Source: Bryobacterales bacterium
GTDB lineage: Bacteria > Acidobacteriota > Terriglobia > Bryobacterales > Bryobacteraceae
Length of the DNA stretch: 64,000 nucleotides
Reading direction: 5' to 3'
NCBI GenBank assembly: GCA_020851555.1
Contig: JADZCM010000057.1
Location: 55,318-119,317, forward strand
In this document: piece by piece, positions 41,226 to 49,371 of the stretch
Layout of the letters: each line of letters opens with the position of its first letter
How positions within the stretch are numbered: the stretch's first letter is position 1
The notes under the pieces: model-generated
The model's input: only the letters and a program-made list of their open reading frames with translations
Database searches by the model: none
What the model was told of the DNA's origin: nothing
Position numbers and translations under genes: made by a program

Positions 41226-43424
41226 TCAGGTCCGGGTGTGGGGTTTGTAGTACTTGTTGTAGTGGCTGTAGTAGTAGTAGCTGTCGCTCATTTCCTTGTG
41301 GACTTCGCTGAGCACCACTCCCACCACCGTCGCGCGCAGCCGTCCCAGGGTGGTGATCACGCTGGCCACCGCCTTGCGGCTGGTTTCTCCCGCGCGCGTG
41401 ACCACGACCACGCCGTCCACCACCGTGGCCATTTGCAGCGGCTCGGCGAAGCCGAGCAGCGGCGGCGCATCCAGGATCACCAGGTCGTATTCGAAGCCGG
41501 CTTCGTCCAGCAGCTCTTGAAGCCCGCGGCCCACCAGGTCGGCGGCCCGCCGGCTGGAGGGCCCGGCCGGCAGAACATCCAGGTTCGGCGTCGCGGGCAG
41601 CCGCACAATCGCCTGCTGCCAGGGCATCTCGGCCAGCAGCACGTTGGAAAGACCCACTGCGCTCGGCACCTCGAAGCGCCGGTGAACGCTGGGCCGGCGC
41701 AGATCCCCGTCGATCAGCAGCGTGCGGTGGCCCTGTTCGGCGTGAGCCACGGCCAGGTGGGCGGCGATGGTCGACTTCCCCTCTCCCGGCGAGGCGCTGG
41801 TAACCAGCAGCGACCGGATTCGCCGGTCGAAGTCCGCCAGCAGGATCGAGTTCCGCAGCGTGCGGATCGCCTCGTCGTATCCGGTCAGGGACCGGTCTCC
41901 GTTCCCGTTCACCGGCACCAAAGCGCGGCTGGCGGCGGCCGCGGGCATCGGCCCCAGCCGTCCCCGCCAGTTCTTCACCACCGGCAGCGTGCCGACCACC
42001 TCCGTGCGGAGCATCCGCGTGGCCTGCTCCGGATCCCGGACCGTGTTGTCGAGCACGTCGCTCAGCACCGCCATGCCCACCGCCAGCAGGCTGGAGAACA
42101 GGAAGGCCAGCAGCACGTTCAGCTTCAGGTTCGGGAAAACCGGCTTCACCGCCGGACGGGCCGAATCGGCGATCCGTATGGCGCTGTTCTGGAAGCTCGC
42201 GTTGATCCCCGCCTCCTTGATCTTGCGCACCAGTTCCTCGTACAGCGCCTTGTCCGCCTCCGCCTCGCGCTTGAGGGCCTGGTACTCGAAGGAGCGCGCG
42301 TTCAGGCTGTCCCACTCGGCCTTGGTTTCCTGCACCGCCTTTTGCAGCATGCCCTCGCGCCGCACGGCCTCGGCGTATTCGATCCCCACCCGCTGCCGGA
42401 TGTTCGCGGTGGTGTCGGCCAGCAGCTTCTCGACTTCCGCGGCCTGCGCGGCCGCTTTCCTGTATTCCGGGTGATTGCTTCCGTAGTGCGTCTTGATCTC
42501 GGCGAATTTCTCCCGGGCGTCGTTCAGCCGCTCGGTCAGTTTGCGGAGGGATTCCCCCTGCGTGGAAACCAGCGCCGCTTGCAGGGATCCGGACCGCACC
42601 GACTGCTCGGCCGCCTCTTTCCGCACGCGGTCCGCCTGGGCGTTGGTGTACTCGGCGTTCAATTGCAGCAGGCGCGCCGACAGGATGCTGGTCTTCTCCT
42701 CCGGGTTGATTACGTTCAGTTCGCGCTCGAACTGCGCCAGAGCCGCGCTGGAGCGCTCCATGTTGGCCTTCAGCTCCTCCAACTGCTTCTCCATGAAGGC
42801 CGACAGGCTGGCCGAGGACTTGTACCGGATGTTGTAGGTGTGCTCCAGGTAGGAACCGGCCGCGGCGTTGGCCACCTGGGCCGCCAGTTGCGGATCGGAA
42901 CTGCGGTAGCTGATCAGCAGCAGGTAGGTGTTGGGCGGCCGGCTCACCTTCAGCTTTTTCAGAACCACCGGCGCATCCTCGGCGTGGCCGCTACCCGCCG
43001 GCGGAACCTCCAGTTCGCCGGGAATCTGGCGCAGGTTGAACTTCTCCACAACCGGCCGCAGCACCGAGTCCGACTGGATGAGCTTGATCTGCGTGGCCAG
43101 GAACTGGTCCGCGTCGTTGGTGGTCGAGCGCACGGCCTCCTGCCCGATCACCCCGGTCGGAGTCTGGCGGTCGATGTCTATCGTGGCGGTGGATTCGTAA
43201 ACCGGGGTCAGGCGGTTTGAGATCACCACCGCCGCGAGCACTGAGGCGGCCACGAACGAGAGGATCTTCCAGCGGTGCCGCTTGAGAATCCAGAGGTAGT
43301 GCGAGAGCGGTATGGTGGCTTCCTCCGGCTCCGCCTCCATCGGCGCGTGCATCATGTAGGGCGCGGCGGCCGCGTACTGCTCCATCACGGCGGGAAGATT
43401 TCGTTCAAGTTTCTGTTCTGCCAT
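41226..43424 (-). CDS. polysaccharide co-polymerase / BY-kinase (Wzc-like)
   Basis: A 732-residue inner-membrane protein that controls polymer length and cycles by autophosphorylation. The Wzz domain is at the N-terminus, with TM1 LSFVAASVLAAVVISNRL near residue 57, a long periplasmic coiled coil (about 180-400) and TM2 LNVLLAFLFSSLLAVGMAVL near 440. The kinase domain has Walker A SASPGEGKST near 550, Walker A' LLIDGDLRRP near 578, and Walker B VILDAPP near 650. It ends in a Tyr-rich tail (SDSYYYYSHYNKYYKPHTRT), the usual autophosphorylation cluster. It follows the Wza-like gene by 20 bases. Confidence 0.95.
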   Translation of the reverse strand: MAEQKLERNLPAVMEQYAAAAPYMMHAPMEAEPEEATIPLSHYLWILKRHRWKILSFVAASVLAAVVISNRLTPVYESTATIDIDRQTPTGVIGQEAVRSTTNDADQFLATQIKLIQSDSVLRPVVEKFNLRQIPGELEVPPAGSGHAEDAPVVLKKLKVSRPPNTYLLLISYRSSDPQLAAQVANAAAGSYLEHTYNIRYKSSASLSAFMEKQLEELKANMERSSAALAQFERELNVINPEEKTSILSARLLQLNAEYTNAQADRVRKEAAEQSVRSGSLQAALVSTQGESLRKLTERLNDAREKFAEIKTHYGSNHPEYRKAAAQAAEVEKLLADTTANIRQRVGIEYAEAVRREGMLQKAVQETKAEWDSLNARSFEYQALKREAEADKALYEELVRKIKEAGINASFQNSAIRIADSARPAVKPVFPNLKLNVLLAFLFSSLLAVGMAVLSDVLDNTVRDPEQATRMLRTEVVGTLPVVKNWRGRLGPMPAAAASRALVPVNGNGDRSLTGYDEAIRTLRNSILLADFDRRIRSLLVTSASPGEGKSTIAAHLAVAHAEQGHRTLLIDGDLRRPSVHRRFEVPSAVGLSNVLLAEMPWQQAIVRLPATPNLDVLPAGPSSRRAADLVGRGLQELLDEAGFEYDLVILDAPPLLGFAEPLQMATVVDGVVVVTRAGETSRKAVASVITTLGRLRATVVGVVLSEVHKEMSDSYYYYSHYNKYYKPHTRT

Positions 43425-43444
43425 GGATCGGATTTTCCTGCGAA

Positions 43445-44383
43445 CTACCGTCTCCAGATCAGGATGCCGGAGGCCGTCGAGGAGCCGAAGCCGGCGATCT
43501 TCTCGAGGGCGCTCACCGTGATGCGGCGCCCGCTGTTGTCCGGAATGTAGAGAATGTCGTTGGGTTGCAGCGGCACGTCCTGCGACTTTCGCGCCAGGAT
43601 GCGGTTCAACTCGATGGGGATCTCGTGCTTGGCGCTCTCTACGCCTTCCTGGCGGTAGATGTAGGCCGTCTTGGAGGCGAAAGGCGCCAGCCCCTCGGCC
43701 AGCGCCAGAATCTGGAGAACCGTGGTCTCGGCTGTGTTCTGAACCGCGTAAGCGCCCGGCCTCCGCACCGTCCCCACCACGTAGACTTTGCCGGCCTCCG
43801 GCACCCGTATCTCTTCCCCGCCCGCCAGGCTGAGATTCACCGCCGGATCCGCCGCGTCAATCAGCGACTTGACCGGGATGCGCTGCACCAGCGCCACCGG
43901 CGAGCCGTTCTCGGCCGCCTGCATCCGGCTCACCAGGATCTCCGGGCCGGCGTCCGGGCTCAGTCCGCCGGCGCGCGTCAACGCGTCCAGTAGCGTCACC
44001 GGACCCGCCGCCTGGAAGGTGACGGGGTTCTTCACCGCTCCGGCCACGCTGATGGGACGGCTGTGGTATTCGGCGATGGTCACCGTCACCACCGGGTCCA
44101 CCAGGATCTGCTCCTCGCTCAAGGCGGCGGCGACACGGGACTCCAGGTCCGCCGGAAGCAGACCCTCGGCCTTGATCCGCTGCTTGAGCATGGGCAGGCG
44201 GACGGCGCCGTCGGCGCCCACCCGCACCGTTCGCGTCAGCTCCGGAGAGCCGTACACGGAAACCGCCACCAGGTCATTGGGTCCGATCTTCTGCGCCGGC
44301 AGGTTGGCGGTGGAGTCCTGCACCGGATCGGCCGCTCGCGAAACCAGGCTGAGCGCCAGCCCCAACAGCAACACAAACCTCAT
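43445..44383 (-). CDS. polysaccharide export protein (Wza-like)
   Basis: A 312-residue exported protein. After a signal peptide (MRFVLLLGLALSLVSRA) comes the polysaccharide-export domain KIGPNDLVAVSVYGSPELTR and then two SLBB-type segments (RPISVAGAVKNPVTFQAAGP and KVYVVGTVRRPGAYAVQN). There is no lipobox Cys, so it is not a lipoprotein like E. coli Wza. It also lacks the long C-terminal amphipathic helix domain, so it may need a partner outer-membrane protein. The ATG at 44383 has GGAGGG upstream and overlaps the RHH gene stop (ATGA). Confidence 0.92.
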   Translation of the reverse strand: MRFVLLLGLALSLVSRAADPVQDSTANLPAQKIGPNDLVAVSVYGSPELTRTVRVGADGAVRLPMLKQRIKAEGLLPADLESRVAAALSEEQILVDPVVTVTIAEYHSRPISVAGAVKNPVTFQAAGPVTLLDALTRAGGLSPDAGPEILVSRMQAAENGSPVALVQRIPVKSLIDAADPAVNLSLAGGEEIRVPEAGKVYVVGTVRRPGAYAVQNTAETTVLQILALAEGLAPFASKTAYIYRQEGVESAKHEIPIELNRILARKSQDVPLQPNDILYIPDNSGRRITVSALEKIAGFGSSTASGILIWRR

Positions 44384-44709
44384 GTTCCGTCCCTCCGGCG
44401 GGACGGCATGGCCGCCCGCGCTCCCGGCGGCATGCCGCTCTCGCCGTCTTCCTCTGCGCTTTCCAGCATCCGCAGCAGTTGCGACACACGGAACTCCAGT
44501 TCCGACATCTTGTGCCCCAGAGCCGCTATCTGCCACTGCATGGAGGCCGCCCGCCGTTCCTCGGCGGCGGCGTGCCGCAGCACCGCCAGGCGCGCGAAGT
44601 CCGAAATACTCCGGGCTCCGTTCTCCGAGCAGGCGGTGCGCAAGGCCGCGTACTCCTCTTCGTTCACCCGGAAGTTCACCAGCCGCGTCCTGGGCCTATA
44701 GACTGGCAT
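44380..44709 (-). CDS. ribbon-helix-helix protein with a C-terminal coiled coil
   Basis: A 109-residue protein. Residues 9-46 read as a ribbon-helix-helix DNA-binding fold: a beta strand RLVNFRV, helix EEEYAALRTACSENG, then ARSISDFARLAVLRHAAAEE. The rest is a predicted coiled coil (QIAALGHKMSELEFRVSQLL) and an acidic/basic tail. The fold resembles MobC/CopG-type small proteins, but there is no relaxase nearby. It overlaps the NusG-like gene by 14 bases upstream and the Wza-like gene by 4 downstream, so it is part of the same regulatory head of the EPS operon. A role as a partner or antagonist of the NusG paralogue is inference. Confidence 0.8.
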   Translation of the reverse strand: MPVYRPRTRLVNFRVNEEEYAALRTACSENGARSISDFARLAVLRHAAAEERRAASMQWQIAALGHKMSELEFRVSQLLRMLESAEEDGESGMPPGARAAMPSRRRDGT

Positions 44710-45274
44710 GCGGCCTGCTCCATCCGGCCTGGGTCCACGCGCCCGCCGGCCGTCCGCGCGGCGCCGGGTTGACGCGGCTGATGGCGGCGCGGTCCACCTC
44801 GGCCGCCACCGACCGCTGCAACAGTTCCACGCTCACCACCACCCGCCAGGCGTCCTTCAATTGAGCCAGGATCCCTTCGACGCCGGCCAGCGGGCCGTAC
44901 TCGATGCGGACCCGCTCCCCCACCCGCGGAAACGGCCACGGGCTCAGCGCCAGGCCGCTCGCCGCCAGGGTTCTCACGGAGTCGATCTCCACCTCCGGGA
45001 CGGCCGCCGGCTGGTTCCCGAAGCCGACCACCGAGGTCACGGCCGGCGTGGCCAGCACCTGCCCCCTCTCGGCCCGGGCAAAACGGCAGAACACGTAGCC
45101 CGCAAAAAGCGGCAGGTCCAGTTCCTTGACGCGGTCGCTCCAGCGCCGCCTGGCCCGGTACAGAGGCAGGAACGCTTCCCACCCCTTGCACTCCAGCGAT
45201 TGGGCGGCGGCCTTCTCGTGGTTGGGCTTCACCGTCACGGCGAACCACTGCGGCAAATCGCAAACGCTTCTCAT
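44696..45274 (-). CDS. specialised NusG-family antiterminator (UpxY/RfaH-like)
   Basis: A 192-residue NusG paralogue. The NGN domain spans about residues 8-105 (WFAVTVKPNHEKAAAQSLEC, GWEAFLPLYRARRRWSDRVK, LPLFAGYVFCRFARAERGQ). The KOW domain follows (PRVGERVRIEYGPLAGVEGI). Proteins of this size at the head of capsule/EPS operons (RfaH, UpxY, LoaP) load onto RNA polymerase early and suppress termination over a long operon. That is the likely role here because it is the first gene behind a strong promoter and heads a 20-kb locus. It is not the housekeeping NusG, which would sit beside secE/rplK. Confidence 0.9.
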   Translation of the reverse strand: MRSVCDLPQWFAVTVKPNHEKAAAQSLECKGWEAFLPLYRARRRWSDRVKELDLPLFAGYVFCRFARAERGQVLATPAVTSVVGFGNQPAAVPEVEIDSVRTLAASGLALSPWPFPRVGERVRIEYGPLAGVEGILAQLKDAWRVVVSVELLQRSVAAEVDRAAISRVNPAPRGRPAGAWTQAGWSRPHASL

Positions 45275-45420
45275 GCCGGCCCACCGCTACACACGTCCGC
45301 AAACACTTCGGGCATACGGCTTGTAAGGCCCGTCGGGGGAGTTCCTGTTCTCGGGGGGAGGCGATCCGCTTCCGCGCCGCCGCACGCGCGCCGACGCTCT
45401 CGGACCGATGTCTTACAAAA
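45275..45420 (-). promoter_or_regulatory. 5' leader of the EPS operon
   Basis: From the predicted start of transcription near 45414 to the NusG-like ATG lies an untranslated leader of about 140 bases. It contains two near-identical C-rich words (CTCCCCCGA and CTCCCCCCGA, about 18 bp apart) and, close to the start codon, GTAGCG, which is the core of the RfaH ops element but without its flanking GGCG and T-rich parts. A recruitment site for the NusG paralogue would be expected here, but none is clearly recognisable. Confidence 0.35.
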
Positions 45421-45449
45421 CGTATACGCCATGCTGGCTCCGAAGTCAA
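45421..45449 (-). promoter_or_regulatory. sigma70-type promoter of the EPS operon
   Basis: On the minus strand TTGACT (45449-45444) and TATACG (45426-45421) are separated by exactly 17 bases, matching the housekeeping consensus at 5 of 6 and 4 of 6 positions. Transcription would start near 45414. It lies between the FecR-like gene and the NusG-like gene and reads into the latter. Confidence 0.6.
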
Positions 45450-45496
45450 GCGCAGCATCGCCAGGCGCGCCAGCGGGATAGCCGCCGCCCGCCCGC

Positions 45497-46441
45497 TCAA
45501 CGGCTGATCGTGCCTTTGTTCTCATCCTTTTGTGTCTTCAACAAGACGTACGCCCCGGCGCCCGCGCCCCCCACAACCACGCCCGCGATCACCGCCTTGG
45601 CCCCCGAGGACATCCCGCCCGCCTTCGGAACTCCGGCGGGCTTGGGAGCGGACGGCGGAACCGGAGCCGGCTTCTGCGGAGGCGGCGCCGCCGGTTTCGC
45701 CGCTGGCGCCGGCGGAACCGCACACTCCCCGGCCACCCGCCGGAACTGGGAAACCTGGATGACTTCCAGAGCGCCTTCCACCGGCTTCGCACCGGGGATG
45801 ACGGTGGCGGTCACCTCCACCATGCGTCCGACTTCACGGTCCAGCCGCTCCCCGCGAACCTCCTCGACGACACCCGTCAGCGGATCCCTCAGAATAAGCC
45901 GGCCGTTGTGCCTCTCGAGGCACCCGGTCATGCGAAAAGGCGCCTGGGCTCCGGTCACGGCCTGAGGGCTGAACTCCAGGGCGTTGCCGGGGACCAGCAG
46001 CGCCACCACGGTTCCATCCCCCGTCGTCACGCGCAGGGAACCCGCCGAGGCCAGCGCCTGGAGCCTGCGCTCCGGCGTCACCGCAACCCGCCCGGACGCC
46101 GCCGCTTCTCCGGGCAGAACCCGGAGCCCGAGCGCCTCCACCTGGTATCCCGCCAGCCGGTCCCATTCGCCCAACCCCTGCTCCAACACCAACTTGTCGT
46201 GGAACACCTGCCCGCGGCTGCCGGGCGCAAGGCGGAACTGCACGCCGCCGCTCAGGCGCAGTTCCGAAGAGGCGGCCAGCGTTTCGAGCCGGCTGCCATC
46301 GAAAAGTGTTGCGTTGCCTGCCACCATCCCGCCGTCAACCAGAAAACCGCCGCTGGCCACTGCCACTCCGATGGACGCGCCGCAGGCCGGCAGAAGGGTG
46401 AGGAACACTGAAACGCACAGCGCAATCGTAAGCCGCAACAT
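45497..46441 (-). CDS. FecR-like exported protein with a C-terminal membrane anchor
   Basis: A 314-residue protein with a signal peptide (IALCVSVFLTLLPACGAS). Residues about 25-150 resemble a FecR domain (ATLFDGSRLETLAASSELRL, QFRLAPGSRGQVFHDKLVLE). A second small beta domain follows (APFRMTGCLERHNGRLILRD with VVEEVRGERL), then a Pro/Ala-rich stretch and one C-terminal transmembrane helix (KAVIAGVVVGGAGAGAYVLL) with a short charged tail. It has its own promoter at 46489-46517 and a GGGAGGGAG site before the ATG. FecR-domain proteins often transmit signals across the membrane, but no sigma factor is adjacent. A link with the EPS operon is inferred from position. Confidence 0.8.
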   Translation of the reverse strand: MLRLTIALCVSVFLTLLPACGASIGVAVASGGFLVDGGMVAGNATLFDGSRLETLAASSELRLSGGVQFRLAPGSRGQVFHDKLVLEQGLGEWDRLAGYQVEALGLRVLPGEAAASGRVAVTPERRLQALASAGSLRVTTGDGTVVALLVPGNALEFSPQAVTGAQAPFRMTGCLERHNGRLILRDPLTGVVEEVRGERLDREVGRMVEVTATVIPGAKPVEGALEVIQVSQFRRVAGECAVPPAPAAKPAAPPPQKPAPVPPSAPKPAGVPKAGGMSSGAKAVIAGVVVGGAGAGAYVLLKTQKDENKGTISR

Positions 46442-46879
46442 CCGAACTCCCTCCCAAGGAGAAATTGCGCGTGCGGATTTGTAAGGTCATGGTACACGGC
46501 GGCCGGAGACGTGTCAAGTGCCGGCCCGTCTCATCGGCCCTTCCCGGCGATGGCGGCGCCGGCGGGCATGGCTTGCGCTTTGCGAGTCCCATGGGAGAAC
46601 CCGGGTCTGTTCCAAGCAGCCCACGCCGGACCCCCCTTGCCTCTCCCGGCCAGCGGCGCCGCCGGGCGCGGCGTCTTACGTTTTCACTACAAGATCCGGC
46701 GTGACTCTCAGCCCTTCCATCGGAGGATCAGCCTGAGAGCTTTATGGGGGAACCCATTAGAGGCGGCTCGGGCCTGTCCCGGCCCGCGCCCGCGTCTATT
46801 CGTGGAACCTCGCCCTCCTCCCGGCGTATATCAACTGTAGTGAAGGAATCACGGAAAGCCCGTGGAAGGACTCAAAGAC
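46442..46879. other. divergent intergenic region
   Basis: This 438-bp gap separates the FecR-like gene (minus) from the MacA-like gene (plus). On the left is the FecR promoter. In the middle is a 7-bp inverted repeat (CTCTCAG at 46705-46711 and CTGAGAG at 46733-46739). Near the right end GGAACC (46804) and CGTATA (46825) are 15 bases apart, a spacing and sequence loosely like an ECF-sigma promoter for the MacA-like operon. I find no protein-coding frame with recognisable features. Confidence 0.4.
46489..46517 (-). promoter_or_regulatory. sigma70-type promoter of the FecR-like gene
   Basis: TTGACA (46517-46512), a perfect -35 box, and TACCAT (46494-46489), a -10 box with 4 of 6 matches, are 17 bases apart on the minus strand. 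The start point near 46482 would leave a leader of about 40 bases before the ATG at 46441. Confidence 0.55.
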
Positions 46880-48100
46880 ATGGCTGGTAACGGGAATGGC
46901 AACCATCGCCGGAAGAAACGGCGCCGCTGGATATGGCCGGTGTTCATTGCGCTGCTGCTGGTTGGCGCGTTTGTCGGGGTGAAAGCGGCCTTCCGCCCCA
47001 ACCGCCGTATCGATCCAACCAGGCTGGCCGAGGTCACGCGCGGCCCCATCGCCCGCTCGGTGGTGGCCACGGGCAAGATCCAGCCGCGCTCCAAAGTGGA
47101 GGTCAAGTCCAAAGCCAGCGGCATCGTCGAGCGAATCCTGGCGGACTACGGCGACCGGGTCAGTCTGGGCCAGGTCCTGGTGGAGTTGGATAAGGCGGAA
47201 CTGCGCGCCCGGGTGCGGGAGGCCAACGCCTACCTGCTGGCCGCGCAGGCCGCCGAGCAGGCTGCCCAGGCCGCGCACCAGCGCAACCAGGTGGAGGCCG
47301 AGGGCCCGGACCTCCCCTTCCTGAAGTCCGCGCTGGAGAGGGCCCGGGGGTTGCACCAGGGCGGGCTCATCGCCAGGTCCGTGCTGGAAGACGCCGAAAA
47401 GGCCTACCAACTCGCCCTGAACAAGCAGATGTCCGCTCTCGGAAGCGTGGCTGTCACCCGCGCCGAGATGTCCCGCGCCAAGGCCCAGGTGGCCCAGGCG
47501 CAGGCGGCCCTGGAACGGGCGGAGGAGGACCTGCGCAATTCCACCATCGTCAGCCCCATGGACGGGCTCGTGCTGTCCCGGAACGTGGAGGTGGGCGATG
47601 CGGTCAGCTCCATCCTGCTGGTAGGCTCCCAGGCCACGCTGGTCATGACCCTGGGCGACGTGAGCGACGTCTACGTCCTCGGCAAGGTGGACCAGACGGA
47701 TATCGGCAAGATCTACCTCGGCCAGCGCGCCCGCATCGTGGTCGAGTCCTTCAAGGACAAACGCTTCGAGGGCCAGGTTACCAAGATCGCCCCGCTCGGC
47801 GTGGAGAAGGACAATGTCACCACCTTCGAGGTGCGCGTCTCGATCAAAAACCCTTCAGGAGAGCTCAAGGCCAACATGAGCGCCAACGCCGAGATCATCC
47901 TGGAGGAGAAGCCGGATGTGCTGCTTGTCCCCGAAAGCGCCGTCATCTACGACAAGGACCGCAAGACATCCATCGAAGTCCCCGACCCGGCCAGTGAGAA
48001 AGGCAAGCGCGCCGTGCCCGTGAAGCTGGGCATCTCCGACGGAGTCAAGACCGAGCTCACGGCCGGCCTCCGGCCGGGAGACAAGATCATACTGCAATAG
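46880..48100 (+). CDS. periplasmic adaptor protein (MacA/HlyD family)
   Basis: A 406-residue membrane-fusion protein. The start at 46880 is chosen because GGAAGGA lies nine bases upstream; a GTG at 46862 is an unlikely alternative. A basic cytoplasmic N-terminus and one TM segment (WPVFIALLLVGAFVGVKAAF) are followed by the biotinyl-lipoyl halves VVATGKIQPRSKVEVKSKAS and STIVSPMDGLVLSRNVEVG, a central coiled coil, and beta-barrel and membrane-proximal domains (GLRPGDKIILQ at the end). It would bridge an inner-membrane ABC transporter and an outer-membrane channel. The two following genes encode permeases; the ATPase and TolC-like channel are not in this window. Confidence 0.93.
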   Translation: MAGNGNGNHRRKKRRRWIWPVFIALLLVGAFVGVKAAFRPNRRIDPTRLAEVTRGPIARSVVATGKIQPRSKVEVKSKASGIVERILADYGDRVSLGQVLVELDKAELRARVREANAYLLAAQAAEQAAQAAHQRNQVEAEGPDLPFLKSALERARGLHQGGLIARSVLEDAEKAYQLALNKQMSALGSVAVTRAEMSRAKAQVAQAQAALERAEEDLRNSTIVSPMDGLVLSRNVEVGDAVSSILLVGSQATLVMTLGDVSDVYVLGKVDQTDIGKIYLGQRARIVVESFKDKRFEGQVTKIAPLGVEKDNVTTFEVRVSIKNPSGELKANMSANAEIILEEKPDVLLVPESAVIYDKDRKTSIEVPDPASEKGKRAVPVKLGISDGVKTELTAGLRPGDKIILQ

Positions 48101-48113
48101 GCCGGGTGCGGTC

Positions 48114-49370
48114 ATGAGCTTGCGCGATCTTGTTGCGGACACCCTCCGTACGCTTTGGGCGCACAAGCTGCGGACGTTCCTCACCATGTTCGGAATCGCC
48201 TGGGGGATCGTGTCGATCACGCTGATGCTGGCCGCCGGCGAGGGGTTGAGCGTGGCGCAGCGCCGGAACATGGAAACCTTCGGCAAGGACATCATGATCG
48301 TCAACGCCGGCCGCACCAGTCTCCAGGCGGGAGGCGCCCGGGCCGGCCACCGTTTGTTCTGGGAGGCGGAGGACGCCGCCTTCATTCAGCAGGAAGCCCT
48401 GGATTGCGACTGCGTGGTCCCCGAGTTGGGCAACGGCGCTCCCGTGCGCAGCGCGACCAACAGCGCCACGCTCACCGTCTCGGGTTCCCACCCGCCCTTC
48501 GCCCGGATGCGCAGCATCCCGGTGGGGGAAGGCCGGTTCTACTCCTGGGAGGACGAAGCCCTGGCCCGGCGCGTGGCTTTTCTCGGAACGGACGTGAAGA
48601 ACCAGCTCTTCGCGGGCCGCCCCGCGGTGGGCGAAACCATCCATATCGGCCCGTTCCCTTACACCGTGATCGGCGTCATGCAGCGCAAGGAGCAGAACTC
48701 CAGCTACGACGGCTTCGACGTCGGCAAGATCTTCGTCCCCTTCAGCGCCATGCTGCGCGACTTCCCGAACAAGCCGCCGGCGACGCCTCACAGCGTGGAC
48801 CGGCTGATCGTCACGCCCCGGTCCTACCAGCAGCACGCGGCCTGCAAGTGGCAGGTGAAGCGCGCGCTGGGACGCCTCCACTCGTTTGACCCGAACGATG
48901 AAGAGGCCGCTGGCTTCTGGGACACCGTGGAGAACGCCAGGAACGTGCGCCGGATGTTTGAGTACATGGAGTACTTCATGGGAGCGGTGGGCCTGGCCAC
49001 GCTGTTTCTGGGGGGAATCGGCGTGATGAACGTGATGCTGGTGGCGGTGCGGGAAAGGACGCGGGAAATCGGCGTGCGCAAGGCGGTGGGCGCCACGCGG
49101 CGCGCCATCGTAACGCAGTTCTTCGTCGAGACGGCCGTCATCGTCCTGCTCAGCGGAGCCGCCGGAATGGCCTTCGCCCACGGGCTCTGCGCCCTGGTGA
49201 ACAGTCTGCCGCTGCCCAGCTCCTTCGCCGGCATGCTGGCCGGCTGGGGTCCTACGCTGGTCTCCTTCGGGCTGCTGGGAGTGCTGGCGGCCGCGGCGGC
49301 GATCTATCCGGCGAGCCGCGCGGCGAGCGTGGATCCCATCGAGGCGCTGCGCTTCGAACCGGGAGGCTGA
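48114..49370 (+). CDS. MacB-type ABC transporter permease (copy 1)
   Basis: A 418-residue permease with TM1 near residue 25 (LTMFGIAWGIVSITLMLAAG), a MacB periplasmic core domain (about 45-255) and three C-terminal FtsX-type TM helices beginning LATLFLGGIGVMNVMLVAVR, with the coupling helix RTREIGVRKAVGATRRAIV. It ends in the usual DPIEALRFE. It has no nucleotide-binding domain, unlike E. coli MacB, where both are fused. It carries the block RTSLQAGGARAG near residue 70, shared in variant form by the other three permeases here. It follows the adaptor by 13 bases. Confidence 0.93.
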   Translation: MSLRDLVADTLRTLWAHKLRTFLTMFGIAWGIVSITLMLAAGEGLSVAQRRNMETFGKDIMIVNAGRTSLQAGGARAGHRLFWEAEDAAFIQQEALDCDCVVPELGNGAPVRSATNSATLTVSGSHPPFARMRSIPVGEGRFYSWEDEALARRVAFLGTDVKNQLFAGRPAVGETIHIGPFPYTVIGVMQRKEQNSSYDGFDVGKIFVPFSAMLRDFPNKPPATPHSVDRLIVTPRSYQQHAACKWQVKRALGRLHSFDPNDEEAAGFWDTVENARNVRRMFEYMEYFMGAVGLATLFLGGIGVMNVMLVAVRERTREIGVRKAVGATRRAIVTQFFVETAVIVLLSGAAGMAFAHGLCALVNSLPLPSSFAGMLAGWGPTLVSFGLLGVLAAAAAIYPASRAASVDPIEALRFEPGG

Positions 49371-49371
49371 G

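Noticed and set aside
45275..45300. An RfaH-type ops element before the NusG-like gene
   Set aside because: Only the GTAGCG core matches; the flanking GGCG and the T-rich end are missing.
46700..46745. A glycine-riboswitch-like word (CTCTCAGG on the minus strand)
   Set aside because: The other conserved riboswitch parts are absent, and the strand and downstream gene do not fit; it is kept only as an inverted repeat.
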